Source: a virus. Taken from it: a DNA stretch of 22,938 bases. Position numbers and translations under genes: made by a program. The stretch spans positions 1 to 22,938 of IMG/VR virus record IMGVR_UViG_3300034375_000215. One strand, 5' to 3'. How positions within the stretch are numbered: the first letter of the stretch is position 1; each line of letters begins with the position of its first letter. Of this stretch, positions 1 to 8,083 are shown one piece after another. The notes beneath the pieces were generated by a model, which saw only the letters and a list, made by a program, of their open reading frames with translations, was not told the origin of the DNA and searched no databases.

Positions 1-1
1 C

Positions 2-1213
2 CAACTTAAAGTATCATCTAGTAAAGCAAGATTTAGAGTTCTTATAAGTGGTCGTAGATTTGGTAAAACATATCTTTGCATAACAGAGATGATGAAATAC
101 GCATCTAAACCTAAACAAAAAATATGGTATGTAGCACCAACATTTAAAATGGCTAAAGAGATTGCATGGGCTAGTTTAAAAGAAATGCTTAATCAGTTTA
201 ATTGGATAGAAGATATTAACGAAACAACTATGACTATTACGATAAGAAAATCTAATAGTACAATCTCATTAAAGGGTGCAGATAATTATGATTCATTAAG
301 AGGTTCAGGTATTAACTTTTTAATATTAGATGAGTTTGCAGATATAGATAAACGAGCTTGGTTTGAAGTTTTACGTGCTAGTGTTTCTGATACACTTGGA
401 AGTGTTTTAATGTGTGGAACTCCTAAAGGTTATGGTAATTGGAGTTATGAAATGTATCTTAAAGGTAAGCAAGATGATGAATGGGATAGTTACCAATTCA
501 CTACTATTCAAGGTGGAATGGTTACAGAAGAAGAAATAGAACAAGCTAAACAAGATATTGATATTAGAACTTTTAGACAAGAGTTTGAGGGTACTTTTGA
601 AAACTATGCTGGAAGTGTTTATTACAATTTCCACCCTGTTGATAATGTAGTTAAAAAACAGATTAATTGGGAAAAACCTTTACATATAGGAATGGACTTT
701 AACGTAGACCCAATGTCAGCTTGTGTTGCACAATTAGAGCAAGATAAAATATTTTTTTTAGATGAAGTTATTATTTATGGAAGTAATACAGACGAAATGG
801 TGCAAGAATTAAGAGATAGATATGGAACGAAGATTCCAATATTTATATATCCTGACCCAGCTTCTAAACAAAGAAAGACATCTGCTGGTGGAAGAACTGA
901 TTTATCAATTTTACAAAATGCTGGATTTAAAGTTAAGGTCAAACATAAGCACCCAGCAATACGAGATAGGGTCAATGCAGTAAATTCAAAACTCAAAGAT
1001 TCTAATGGGGTTAGACATATTTTTGTTTCACATTCTTGCAAAACCTTGATAAAAGGTTTACAAAGACAAATATACAAAGAGAATACAAATATTCCTGATA
1101 AGGAAGATGGATTCGACCATATGAATGACGCACTAGGTTATATGATTGATTACTTAAAACCATTGACTACACAGGCTAAATTTAATTCTCCGACAAGATG
1201 GACAATGAAATAA
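2..1213 (+). CDS. terL: Terminase large subunit (5' end outside window)
   Basis: This is the ATPase/nuclease motor that pumps DNA into the prohead and cuts it. The frame is open from base 2, before the first internal ATG at 89, and the upstream part carries the Walker A loop (SGRRFGKT, visible residues 16-23), so the gene starts left of the window. Counting from the ATG at 89, Walker B is LILDEF (D81, E82) and the coupling motif is CGTPKG (109-114). The C-terminal RNase H-like nuclease shows its acidic residues in GMDFNVDP (D203), YPDP (D256) and HMNDALGY (D347). The portal gene starts 4 bp after the stop, the usual phage order. Identity is secure. Only the first few tens of residues are missing. 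Confidence 0.96.
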   Translation, partial: QLKVSSSKARFRVLISGRRFGKTYLCITEMMKYASKPKQKIWYVAPTFKMAKEIAWASLKEMLNQFNWIEDINETTMTITIRKSNSTISLKGADNYDSLRGSGINFLILDEFADIDKRAWFEVLRASVSDTLGSVLMCGTPKGYGNWSYEMYLKGKQDDEWDSYQFTTIQGGMVTEEEIEQAKQDIDIRTFRQEFEGTFENYAGSVYYNFHPVDNVVKKQINWEKPLHIGMDFNVDPMSACVAQLEQDKIFFLDEVIIYGSNTDEMVQELRDRYGTKIPIFIYPDPASKQRKTSAGGRTDLSILQNAGFKVKVKHKHPAIRDRVNAVNSKLKDSNGVRHIFVSHSCKTLIKGLQRQIYKENTNIPDKEDGFDHMNDALGYMIDYLKPLTTQAKFNSPTRWTMK

Positions 1214-1216
1214 ATT

Positions 1217-2629
1217 ATGGCATATAACAGAGATTCAATTACAGAACTTCATACAGATTATCAAGAAACAGTTACTAATTGGCAGTATTACATTAGATCA
1301 TATAATGGTGGTTATGATTATATGGTAGGACAATATTTAAGCAGATATAATTTAGAATTAGATAATGAGTTTAATCAAAGACTTGCAAACACTCCATGCG
1401 ATAATCATTGTAAAAATATTATTCAAATTTATTCATCATTTTTATTTAGAGTTAGACCAAGTAGAGATTTTGGAGAAATGGCAGATGAAGCTAGTTTAGA
1501 TTCATTCTTAAAAGATGCAGATTTAGAGGGTAACAATTTAAACTCTGTAATAAGACAAGCACAAAATTATGCGTCTATCTATGGTCATTGTTTTATGATT
1601 TTAGATAAACCTAATATTACGACTAACACACAAGCAGAAGAACTAGAACAAAATATCAGACCCTACTTATCAATCTTAACTCCTGAAAATGTTTTTGATT
1701 GGAATTTTCAAAGACAAGCAAATGGTAGATATGAACTTAACTATTTAAAGGTAAGAGAAGAAGTAGACAAAGAGGGTGGACAGTATTTTAGACTTTGGTT
1801 TCCAGATAGGATTGACACAGTATATCTTCCTAAAGATTCAGAACCAAGATTACTAGATACTGCCATAAACCAGATTGGCAAAATACCAGCAGTTATTTTA
1901 TACAATTCTAAATCTCATAAGAGAGGAATTGGTCAATCAGATTTAACAGATATAGCTGACTTACAAAAATCTATTTATAACGAATACTCTGAAATGGAAC
2001 AGTTAATTAGATTAACAAACCACCCATCATTAGTTAAGACTCCAAGTGTTAATGCAAGTGCTGGTGCTGGTGCTGTTATAGAAATGCCTGACGAAATGGA
2101 ACCAAATTTAAAACCATACTTACTACAACCATCAGGTCAAAACTTACAAGCTATTATGGAATCAGTAAGACACAAAGTAGATGCTATAAATAGAATTGCA
2201 CATACTGGTGCTATCAGAAGTACAAAGACACAAGTATCATCTGGTGTAGCTTTACAAACAGAATTTGAATTACTTAATGCTAGACTATCTGAAAAAGCTG
2301 ATAACTTACAAATAGCAGAAGAACAATTATTCAAACTATATGCACAATTCCAGAATGTAAAATATGATGGAGAAATAAACTATCCTGATTCATTTAACAT
2401 TAGAGATTATGCAAGTGATCTTATGTATTTCCAACAAGCAAAAGCATTAAACATTGGCTCTCCTACTTTTAATAAAGAAGTAGATAAAGAAATAGCTAGA
2501 GCAGTAATAGATGATGATGAAAAGCTAAATGATATATTTGATGAGATAGATGCTAAATCAGAAGTTGGAGAATTTACACAAGACGAAGTAGTAGCAGAAG
2601 ATCAAGAAGTAGAGCAAGAGGAAATTTAA
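1217..2629 (+). CDS. Portal protein
   Basis: 470 residues, predicted to form the dodecameric DNA gate at the special capsid vertex. The assignment rests on its place between terL and a MuF-type head protein, its length (typical portals are about 400-550 residues), and features common in portals: an aromatic, charged N-terminus, a helical stem region near 280-345 (DLQKSIYNEYSEMEQLIRL and the following helix), and an acidic C-terminal tail after residue 430 ending in EVEQEEI. I do not see a short diagnostic motif, so the family (SPP1 gp6-like or DUF4055-like) is uncertain. It starts 4 bp after terL without a clear Shine-Dalgarno sequence (TAAATTATGG), so initiation may depend on coupling. Confidence 0.85.
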   Translation: MAYNRDSITELHTDYQETVTNWQYYIRSYNGGYDYMVGQYLSRYNLELDNEFNQRLANTPCDNHCKNIIQIYSSFLFRVRPSRDFGEMADEASLDSFLKDADLEGNNLNSVIRQAQNYASIYGHCFMILDKPNITTNTQAEELEQNIRPYLSILTPENVFDWNFQRQANGRYELNYLKVREEVDKEGGQYFRLWFPDRIDTVYLPKDSEPRLLDTAINQIGKIPAVILYNSKSHKRGIGQSDLTDIADLQKSIYNEYSEMEQLIRLTNHPSLVKTPSVNASAGAGAVIEMPDEMEPNLKPYLLQPSGQNLQAIMESVRHKVDAINRIAHTGAIRSTKTQVSSGVALQTEFELLNARLSEKADNLQIAEEQLFKLYAQFQNVKYDGEINYPDSFNIRDYASDLMYFQQAKALNIGSPTFNKEVDKEIARAVIDDDEKLNDIFDEIDAKSEVGEFTQDEVVAEDQEVEQEEI

Positions 2630-2632
2630 TGA

Positions 2633-3622
2633 ATGTCAGATATAGTAAAAGATTCAACACTTTACAGAATTAAACAAATAGAACTTGCTGAAGCAGAGTA
2701 TTACAAAACATTAATCAAAACATTAGATAGAATAGAACGAGAAGTAGTATCTCTTGCAAGTCGATTACCTTTAACAGATGGTAAGTTATTAGAACTACAA
2801 TCAGCTATTGCTATTAGACCACAGATTAAAGCTATACTTGAAAGAGAATATTTAGCATGGTCAGATACAGTTGTTAGAGATGGTTTTAATAAACAAGCTA
2901 AACGAATTGAGAAAACATTTAAACGAATCGGTAATATTCCAGTAGCATTTCAAGAAATTACTAAAGGCGATAAAGCATTAATACAGAATCTCAAACAACA
3001 ATATTTTACACAGTTTAAAGATGTGTCTAATACTTTTACAAGAAGATTATCAGAAAAGGTTTATCAGAATACATTAGTTGGTTCAGAATTTACTGTATTA
3101 GAAAAAGAATTAAGACAAACTATCAATGGTATTTATGCTAGTGCAGATGACCCAGAAGCACAAAAACTAATTAATTATATAAATAATAATAAGTTTGATA
3201 AAGCAAAACAATCACAAGTTGATAAGGCAGTTCAAACATTACAATCTAAATTCGCTAGAGATAGGGCTGGAGAGAACATGAAAAGATATGCTGGCCAGAT
3301 ATTAAACGACTCATTAAGAGATTTTGATGCAACTTTAAACTTTAATAAGTCTAAAGATGCTGGACTAACTTTTGTTAAATACTATGGAGATGTAATTCCA
3401 ACCACTAGGGAGATTTGCAGAAATTTAATTAGTGGTGTATATAACAAGAGGAAAAGTGGACTTTTCACAATTGATGAAGTCAGAAAACTTTGGACAAGTA
3501 GAAGCTGGTCAGGTAAAAAATCTGGAAACCCTTTAGTTGTCAGAGGTGGTTATAATTGTCGTCATCAATGGTCTTATGTCAATCCTGATTGGTATGACAG
3601 TAAAGGCGAACTAATAATATAA
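2633..3622 (+). CDS. MuF-like minor head protein
   Basis: 329 residues. The gene follows the portal gene, as SPP1 gp7 / Mu gpF-type minor head proteins do. The first 240 residues are mostly helical and charged. The last 80 or so contain the conserved Cys/His/Arg cluster of the phage head morphogenesis domain: TTREICRNL near 258-266, and RGGYNCRHQWSYV near residue 310. These proteins sit inside the capsid at the portal and are thought to help DNA entry or exit. The start at 2633 lies directly after tandem TAA-TGA stops, with GAGG about 11 bp upstream. A second ATG at 2629 is in another frame and leads nowhere useful. There is no C-terminal toxin extension of the kind some MuF proteins carry. 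Confidence 0.82.
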   Translation: MSDIVKDSTLYRIKQIELAEAEYYKTLIKTLDRIEREVVSLASRLPLTDGKLLELQSAIAIRPQIKAILEREYLAWSDTVVRDGFNKQAKRIEKTFKRIGNIPVAFQEITKGDKALIQNLKQQYFTQFKDVSNTFTRRLSEKVYQNTLVGSEFTVLEKELRQTINGIYASADDPEAQKLINYINNNKFDKAKQSQVDKAVQTLQSKFARDRAGENMKRYAGQILNDSLRDFDATLNFNKSKDAGLTFVKYYGDVIPTTREICRNLISGVYNKRKSGLFTIDEVRKLWTSRSWSGKKSGNPLVVRGGYNCRHQWSYVNPDWYDSKGELII

Positions 3623-3635
3623 CTAGGAGAAATAA

Positions 3636-4331
3636 ATGTCTGAAGAAACAAACACAATACCTACTAAAAAAGTAGAAACTAAAGAAGAAGTAAAAGTAGA
3701 AACACCAAAACAACAAGTTTTTACACAAGAACAATTAGATAACATAATCAAAACAAGACTTGAAGCTGAACAAAGAAAAACACAAAAGATTCTTGAAGCA
3801 GAAGAAAGTAAAAAAGCTGAATTGCTAAAAGAACAGCAATTAAAAGAAGCTAAATCTAAAGCAGATATTGAAAAGATTATGCAAGATAGATTATCTGAAA
3901 AAGATTCTGAACTTAACAGATATAAAACACAGATTAAAAAAGAAAAAGTTGATAATTCAATCTTATCTGTTGCTAATAGAGAAAAATCTATCAATGCACA
4001 ACAAGTCGTATCTTTATTAAAAGATGAAGTTAAATATACTGATGATGGTCGTATAGAAATAGTTGATAATAATTCTAATGTACGATATAACACAAAAGGA
4101 GAACTATTAACAATAGATGATAGAGTTAAAGAGTTTTTAGATGCTAACCCACATTTCCGTCAAGGGTCTTTGTCTGGTTCAGGAAGCCAAAGTAGTGTCG
4201 AGGGTAAAACTGTAAAACCATTTAATATTCAGGATTTAGATATGAGTAAGCCAGAAGATCGTGCTAAATATGCAGAGTATCGCAAAGAACGAGATTCAAA
4301 ACCTACTCAAATTAACTTAACAAATAAATAA
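3636..4331 (+). CDS. Capsid scaffolding protein
   Basis: 231 residues, very rich in Lys, Glu and Gln, with a long predicted coiled coil between about residues 35 and 110 and almost no hydrophobic core elsewhere. This composition, and its position immediately before the major capsid gene, is typical of assembly scaffolds (DUF4355-type proteins in many siphoviruses). The scaffold fills the prohead and is removed before packaging. I see no protease gene next to it, so scaffold exit is more likely by release than by cleavage from a neighbouring gene, although no gene order proves this. It has a strong ribosome binding site, TAGGAGA, 7 bp before the ATG. The C-terminus (about 185-231) is more basic and could contact the capsid protein. 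Confidence 0.78.
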   Translation: MSEETNTIPTKKVETKEEVKVETPKQQVFTQEQLDNIIKTRLEAEQRKTQKILEAEESKKAELLKEQQLKEAKSKADIEKIMQDRLSEKDSELNRYKTQIKKEKVDNSILSVANREKSINAQQVVSLLKDEVKYTDDGRIEIVDNNSNVRYNTKGELLTIDDRVKEFLDANPHFRQGSLSGSGSQSSVEGKTVKPFNIQDLDMSKPEDRAKYAEYRKERDSKPTQINLTNK

Positions 4332-4346
4332 TAAAGGAAATAAAAA

Positions 4347-5210
4347 ATGTCAGCAGAAACTACAAGTTCTACACTATCGGAACTATACACAGAGATAGTG
4401 GCAGAAGCATTGTTTGTAGCAAGTGAAAGATCAATAATGAGACCACTTGTAAAAAACTATGCTATAACAGGTGGCGGAAAGTCAGTTGAAGTTCCAATCT
4501 ATGCGGCAGTAAGTGCGGCGGCGGTATCGGAAGCGGCTGATTTATCTAACACAGCAATCAATCCATCTTCTGTAACTATTACAGCATCAGAAAATGGAAT
4601 AATGACTACTCTAACAGATTTAGGAAGAAATGCGGCACCAAGAAATGTTGCGGCAGATATTGGTAAACTGTTTGGAGAAGCGATTGCAAAAAAAATAGAC
4701 ACAGACTTAACTGCACTATTCGGTGGTTTTTCAAACACTGTTGGTTCAGCTACAACTGTTATGTCAGCGGCATTGATTTTCAATGCAGTGGCTAAATTAA
4801 GAGCAACTGGTGTTCCAAGTGATAATCTTGCTTGTATATTACACCCAAATATTGCTTTTGATTTAAAATCTGGTTTATCAAACACATTTGCTAACCCTAA
4901 TCCAGGTGCTGGTAATGAAGCTTTGAGAACTGGTTTTGCTGGTCAAATCGCTGGTGTTAGTGTTTATGAAACATCAAACATGGCAGACTCATCAGGTAAT
5001 AATCCAGGAACTACTGGAGATTACAAAGGTGCAGTATTCCATTCAGACGCTTTAGGTCTAGCAATGATGCAAGACTTGAAAATTGAAACTCAAAGAGATG
5101 CGAGTTTAAGAGCAGATGAAATTGTTGCAACAGCAGTTTATGGAGTTGGCGAATTACAAGACTCTTATGGTTGTGAAGTTGAAGCAGACTCATCAATACA
5201 AGACGCTTAA
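4347..5210 (+). CDS. Major capsid protein (HK97-type)
   Basis: 287 residues, the shell subunit. Evidence is its position after the scaffold, its length, and HK97-fold-like features: an N-terminal helix with LYTEIVAEALFVASERS, the PLVKNYAITGGGKSVEVPIY strand region (about 33-52), a central domain rich in Ala and Thr, a long spine-helix candidate (IGKLFGEAIAKKIDTDLTAL, about 105-124), and a C-terminal ETQRDASLRADEIVATAVYGVG segment typical of this class. No pro-region is evident. An AAGGA ribosome site lies about 9 bp upstream. Codon use differs from neighbours in having many GCG alanine codons, nearly all as the first of two adjacent alanines (see findings). The gene is followed by a perfect hairpin. 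Confidence 0.92.
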   Translation: MSAETTSSTLSELYTEIVAEALFVASERSIMRPLVKNYAITGGGKSVEVPIYAAVSAAAVSEAADLSNTAINPSSVTITASENGIMTTLTDLGRNAAPRNVAADIGKLFGEAIAKKIDTDLTALFGGFSNTVGSATTVMSAALIFNAVAKLRATGVPSDNLACILHPNIAFDLKSGLSNTFANPNPGAGNEALRTGFAGQIAGVSVYETSNMADSSGNNPGTTGDYKGAVFHSDALGLAMMQDLKIETQRDASLRADEIVATAVYGVGELQDSYGCEVEADSSIQDA

Positions 5211-5219
5211 TCATAATTT

Positions 5220-5245
5220 TACAAGGGCGAGAAATCGCCCTTGTA
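5220..5245 (+). terminator. Hairpin behind the capsid gene; partial terminator or mRNA stabiliser
   Basis: An 11-bp perfect stem (TACAAGGGCGA against TCGCCCTTGTA) closed by a GAAA tetraloop begins 9 bp after the capsid stop. GNRA loops make very stable RNA hairpins. No T-run follows (ATCAACTAGG), so a classical intrinsic terminator is not shown. It is better read as a partial terminator, a processing site or a 3' stabiliser that raises capsid mRNA relative to the genes after it. The next gene's ribosome site lies just outside the stem. Confidence 0.7.
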
Positions 5246-5262
5246 TCAACTAGGAGAAAATT

Positions 5263-5472
5263 ATGGAAGAAATGATAAAATTAATAAATGGAAAAAAAAC
5301 CATTATTAGATCAAAAATACAGTACGAAGCTAATGTAAAACATTTTGAAATGAGAGGTTTTGTTCCTTTTGATGAAGTAAAAAAAGAAATTAAAAAAGCG
5401 ACAGTAAAAGACATTTCTGATAAAGTGGTTCAACTTAAACCAAAGAAAAGAAAAACAAGGAAAAAGAAATGA
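5263..5472 (+). CDS. Small basic protein of the head module, unknown function
   Basis: 69 residues, not recognised. The first 45 residues read as a small folded unit (IKLINGKKTIIRS near residues 5-17, then a helix and RGFVPFDEV). The last 12 are almost all Lys and Arg (KPKKRKTRKKK), a tail suited to binding nucleic acid. It has one of the best ribosome sites in the window (TAGGAGA, 7 bp upstream), so it is probably made in quantity, just after the capsid protein. Its stop overlaps the start of the next reading frame (ATGA). Possible roles are an internal head protein or a decoration protein; nothing in the sequence decides this. Confidence 0.72.
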   Translation: MEEMIKLINGKKTIIRSKIQYEANVKHFEMRGFVPFDEVKKEIKKATVKDISDKVVQLKPKKRKTRKKK

Positions 5473-5567
5473 AAAATTTAGAAAAATATATTAAACTTGC
5501 AAAAGATAATCCTAAAGTAACTGCTGGAGTTATTGTAGGAATTATTGTTTTAATTTGGATATTATAA
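5469..5567 (+). CDS. 32-residue membrane peptide
   Basis: A short gene overlapping the preceding stop by ATGA. It encodes a charged N-terminus (MKNLEKYIKLAKDNPK) followed by one hydrophobic helix (VTAGVIVGIIVLIWIL, residues 17-32) that ends exactly at the C-terminus. AAGGA lies 7 bp before the ATG, and the next gene starts 1 bp after the stop, so the frame fills the gap between two genes precisely. Comparable tiny membrane peptides occur in head modules of many phages without known roles. A pinholin-like or ejection role is possible but unsupported. Confidence 0.62.
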   Translation: MKNLEKYIKLAKDNPKVTAGVIVGIIVLIWIL

Positions 5568-5568
5568 T

Positions 5569-6054
5569 ATGGCAAACTATACTGGTGCTGATGTAATTAC
5601 TCATGCTGATGTAACAAAGTATCAACCTGATGCTTTTGATTTTGGTATTGCAAATAACGCAACAGAAACAGTTAATTTCTTTGCACAAACTACAAATGAT
5701 ATTTTAAGAGCATTAAGAGTTGAGTGGTGGCCTGTATATAAAACAAACATATTTACAGATATTACAGTTTTAAACACAGCAGAAATGGTTAATACAAAAG
5801 TTAATTTAGATCAGTTTGAGAGGGCTGGTGTTTATCTATTTCTAGGAAGATTCTTTTTACCAGCATTAACTAAATTTAGACCAGAAACAGAAAAAGATAG
5901 ATTTGAAAGAATGGCTGAATATTACATGGGTCAGTACAATATTGAATGGCGAATGATATTAGAAGATGGTGTAGAGTATGATTCAGATGCAGATGGAAGT
6001 ATTGTATCTAATGAAAGAGAACCTTTACATGGATATAGACGATTGACTAGATAA
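5569..6054 (+). CDS. Head-tail connector / adaptor-type protein
   Basis: 161 residues, no motif that I recognise with certainty. It lies between the capsid gene and a gpG-like tail completion gene, where siphoviruses encode head-completion connectors (HK97 gp6 / SPP1 gp15 type). It is soluble, mixed helix, with many aromatic residues (VEWWPVYK near 51-58; YYMGQYNIEWRMIL near 117-130) and an acidic stretch DGVEYDSDADGS near 132-143. A non-helical N-terminus (MANYTGADVITHADV) is followed by a Tyr/Phe-rich segment. Start spacing is poor for ribosome binding, so translation is probably coupled to the preceding peptide. Its stop overlaps the next ATG (TAATG). Confidence 0.55.
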   Translation: MANYTGADVITHADVTKYQPDAFDFGIANNATETVNFFAQTTNDILRALRVEWWPVYKTNIFTDITVLNTAEMVNTKVNLDQFERAGVYLFLGRFFLPALTKFRPETEKDRFERMAEYYMGQYNIEWRMILEDGVEYDSDADGSIVSNEREPLHGYRRLTR

Positions 6055-6533
6055 TGGCTATACAAGCAAGTATTAAATCAAACTCTAAATTAATATCAAA
6101 AAAATTTAAACACCTAGAATCTAAATTACCTAGAATAATTGATAAAGGATTAAAACAAGCTGGGTTTCAATTATTAGATATTATAAGAACTAAAACACAA
6201 AAAGGACAAGATTTTAGAGGTAGACCATTTGCACCATACTCACAAGGTTATTTAAAACAATTAACAAAAGAGGGAAAACCAACAAGAGTAGATTTATTTA
6301 ACACTGGTAGAATGTTAGGAAGTTTAACTCCATCATCTACTGTTAAAGCCTCTGGTAAAAACAAAGTATCATTAGCTTTTAGTAATGGACAAATGCGTCA
6401 AAGAGCATTGTTTAATCAAGTTCTTGGAAAAAACAAAAGAGAGTTTTTTGGGTTTAATTCTCGTACAGAAAAGATTATAAGTAAGCAATTCAATAGATTT
6501 GTAGAAAAAGAAATTAGAGGAATAAAATTATGA
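6054..6533 (+). CDS. Tail completion protein, virion morphogenesis (gpG-like) family
   Basis: 159 residues, basic. The segment KGQDFRGRPFAPYSQGYLK (about residues 50-68) and the following LFNTGRMLGSL (about 82-92) match the pattern I know from phage virion morphogenesis / tail-completion proteins such as Mu gpG and HK97 gp10-type minor proteins, which connect head and tail. A second conserved-looking stretch, KREFFGFNSRTEKII near 128-142, fits the same family. It overlaps its neighbours on both sides (TAATG in front, ATGA behind), so the three genes form a translationally coupled block. Confidence 0.75.
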   Translation: MAIQASIKSNSKLISKKFKHLESKLPRIIDKGLKQAGFQLLDIIRTKTQKGQDFRGRPFAPYSQGYLKQLTKEGKPTRVDLFNTGRMLGSLTPSSTVKASGKNKVSLAFSNGQMRQRALFNQVLGKNKREFFGFNSRTEKIISKQFNRFVEKEIRGIKL

Positions 6534-6967
6534 GCATAAGAGAAGATATAGCTTCAAATATACATAGTGTTATAAATGCAATATCAAGCCCAGATATTAA
6601 GTTATGTACTAGACAACCTTTTGAATTAGAAGAATTATCACAGCAACAATATCCAGCAGTAGTAGTGCAGACTTCTGAAGAAACTAGAGAAGATGCAGAA
6701 CTAGGAAGTGGTGCTAAAACAAGATCAGGTACTATTGATTTTGTAATATTAGGTTTTGTCAAAGGAACAGATACTAATATTGATACAGCTAGAAACGCAC
6801 TTATTACAGCTATTGAAACTGCTTTAGAATCTGATATTACAAGAAACAACAAAGCATTAGATACTGAAATTACACAAGTTGAAACTGATGAGGGAACTTT
6901 GTTTCCTGTTGGTGGTATAAGAATGGTTGTAAGATGTATATATGAGTATCAAGCTGGAACACCATAG
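6530..6967 (+). CDS. Tail terminator protein-like
   Basis: 145 residues. Position (directly before the tail tube gene, directly after the gpG-like gene), size and the strand-helix order fit the tail terminator family (lambda gpU / SPP1 gp17-type), which caps the tail tube and joins it to the head. Visible elements are an N-terminal helix (REDIASNIHSVINAI), a strand YPAVVVQTSEE near 45-54, a long central strand FVILGFVKGTDTN, a helix TARNALITAIETALESDI and a final GIRMVVRCIYEYQ strand. The ribosome site AGAGGA lies upstream inside the preceding gene. A related neck or minor tail protein is the main alternative. Confidence 0.68.
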   Translation: MSIREDIASNIHSVINAISSPDIKLCTRQPFELEELSQQQYPAVVVQTSEETREDAELGSGAKTRSGTIDFVILGFVKGTDTNIDTARNALITAIETALESDITRNNKALDTEITQVETDEGTLFPVGGIRMVVRCIYEYQAGTP

Positions 6968-6975
6968 GAGATAAC

Positions 6976-7188
6976 ATGACAACTAAAATTATAAACAAAA
7001 TAGAAAAGAAAATAGACCAAATAGAAAAAATGCACGATAAAGAGTCTATGTTATGCGAAGAAGTAAAAGATTTATTATCTGAACTAAAAGAGAACCAAGA
7101 AGAAGATAATCAAGAGTGGGAAGAAGATTTAGATGATGATAATTTTGAAGAAGATGAAGAAGATATTGACGAACAAGAAGAAAACTAA
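6976..7188 (+). CDS. Small acidic coiled-coil protein, unknown
   Basis: 70 residues. The first 40 form a charged amphipathic helix (KIINKIEKKIDQIEKMHDK), and the last 30 are almost only Glu, Asp, Asn and Gln. The gene has a textbook ribosome site (TAGGAGA, 6 bp upstream). It lies between the tail terminator and tail tube genes. The acidic tail could mimic nucleic acid or neutralise one of the basic small proteins, but this is a guess. No family recognised. Confidence 0.7.
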   Translation: MTTKIINKIEKKIDQIEKMHDKESMLCEEVKDLLSELKENQEEDNQEWEEDLDDDNFEEDEEDIDEQEEN

Positions 7189-7199
7189 TAAAAGGACTT

Positions 7200-7367
7200 A
7201 TGGCTAAAGATATTAAATTATTTAAAGATGGGAATGAAGTTATAATTAACGAAACTCAACTTGATAATTTTTTAGATTTAGGTTGGAAGCAAGAAAAACA
7301 AAATATATCAACAAGTAAAAAGGAAAATAAAAAATGGCAACACACTTTGGAAAAGAAGGAGTCGTAA
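7200..7367 (+). CDS. Small protein overlapping the tail tube gene
   Basis: 55 residues, ATG with a good AAAGGA site 5 bp upstream. It begins IKLFKDGNEVIINETQLDNF (residues 5-24) and then DLGW, a compact pattern that faintly resembles the N-terminus of the small protein at 5263 (IKL, Gly, II, then Gly-aromatic). The C-terminus is basic. Its last 34 bases overlap the start of the tail tube gene in another frame, so the last eleven residues or so are probably constrained by that gene. No known family. Confidence 0.6.
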   Translation: MAKDIKLFKDGNEVIINETQLDNFLDLGWKQEKQNISTSKKENKKWQHTLEKKES

Positions 7368-7720
7368 CTGCTGGTGGAACTGGTATAGGCGAACTAACTG
7401 GTTACACACTTGAAACTACTGCTGATGTTGTTGAAGATACTCAATTATCAGATGCAACTAAATCATTTGTAAGTGGCAGAACATCATTTTCAGGAACTTT
7501 AGAAATGAGTTATGATGAAACTGATTCTCCACAACAAACATTAACTGCTGGAACTACAATAGCTTTTATATTAGCACCAGAGGGTAATTCATCAGGAGAT
7601 GAAACTTTTACAGGATCAGGAATTGTTACAGGCATGAGTGTCAATGTTACTTTAGATGGAATAACTACTAGATCAGTTACATTTCAAGGCACAGGGGCAT
7701 TAACAAGAGGAACTGTATAA
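7334..7720 (+). CDS. Major tail tube protein
   Basis: 128 residues, almost all beta-strand with Gly, Thr and Ser turns. The N-terminus (MATHFGKEGVVTAGGTGIGELTGYTLE) and the motif SGRTSFSGTLEMSYD near 46-60 are typical of short tail tube proteins of the lambda gpV / TP901-1 class, which stack as hexameric rings. Position directly before the chaperone and tape measure genes supports this. An AAGG ribosome site lies about 11 bp upstream. No Ig-like C-terminal decoration domain is present, so it is a minimal tube subunit. Confidence 0.88.
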   Translation: MATHFGKEGVVTAGGTGIGELTGYTLETTADVVEDTQLSDATKSFVSGRTSFSGTLEMSYDETDSPQQTLTAGTTIAFILAPEGNSSGDETFTGSGIVTGMSVNVTLDGITTRSVTFQGTGALTRGTV

Positions 7721-7729
7721 TCCTAATTT

Positions 7730-8083
7730 ATGTCAGTTATCGATAGAGTAAAGACTCATTTTGAAACTCTTAACACAATTACTATTGAAGTTGAGGAGTG
7801 GAAAGACGAGCATGGTAATCCGAGTATATTTTATTCTGAACCACTTACCCTTGAAGAAAAAAACATAATCTTTAAAAAGTCTAGTAACTTTCAAGACTTA
7901 ACTGTTCTTGTTGATTTGCTTATAATGAAACTCCAAGTCAAAAACGACAAGGGAGAAATGATTAAAGCATTTGAACCTTTTGATAAACTTGCTTTAAGAA
8001 AGAAAGCAGACTCTAATGTTATTGCTAATATTGCTAATAAAATTCTTTTAGACACTAATTACGAGGATGCCGAAAAAAAGTAG
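7730..8083 (+). CDS. Tail assembly chaperone, short form (gpG-like)
   Basis: 117 residues. It sits between tube and tape measure genes, where lambda-like phages encode gpG and the frameshift product gpGT. These bind the tape measure protein and tail tube subunits during assembly and are not kept in the virion. Visible features are a strand region TITIEVEEWKDEHGN, the sequence YSEPLTLEEKNIIF (about 35-48, the usual 'lt..ek' segment) and a helical C-terminal half. The frame ends in GAA AAA AAG TAG, where AAAAAAG is a frameshift heptamer. No ribosome site is obvious. Confidence 0.8.
   Translation: MSVIDRVKTHFETLNTITIEVEEWKDEHGNPSIFYSEPLTLEEKNIIFKKSSNFQDLTVLVDLLIMKLQVKNDKGEMIKAFEPFDKLALRKKADSNVIANIANKILLDTNYEDAEKK

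Noticed and set aside
3623-4093. 156-codon open frame on the minus strand
   Set aside because: Antisense of the Lys/Glu-rich scaffold gene; poly-Ser/Leu/Phe composition is the mirror of AAA/GAA codons.
4499-4885. 128-codon open frame on the minus strand
   Set aside because: Antisense of the major capsid gene; no upstream signals.
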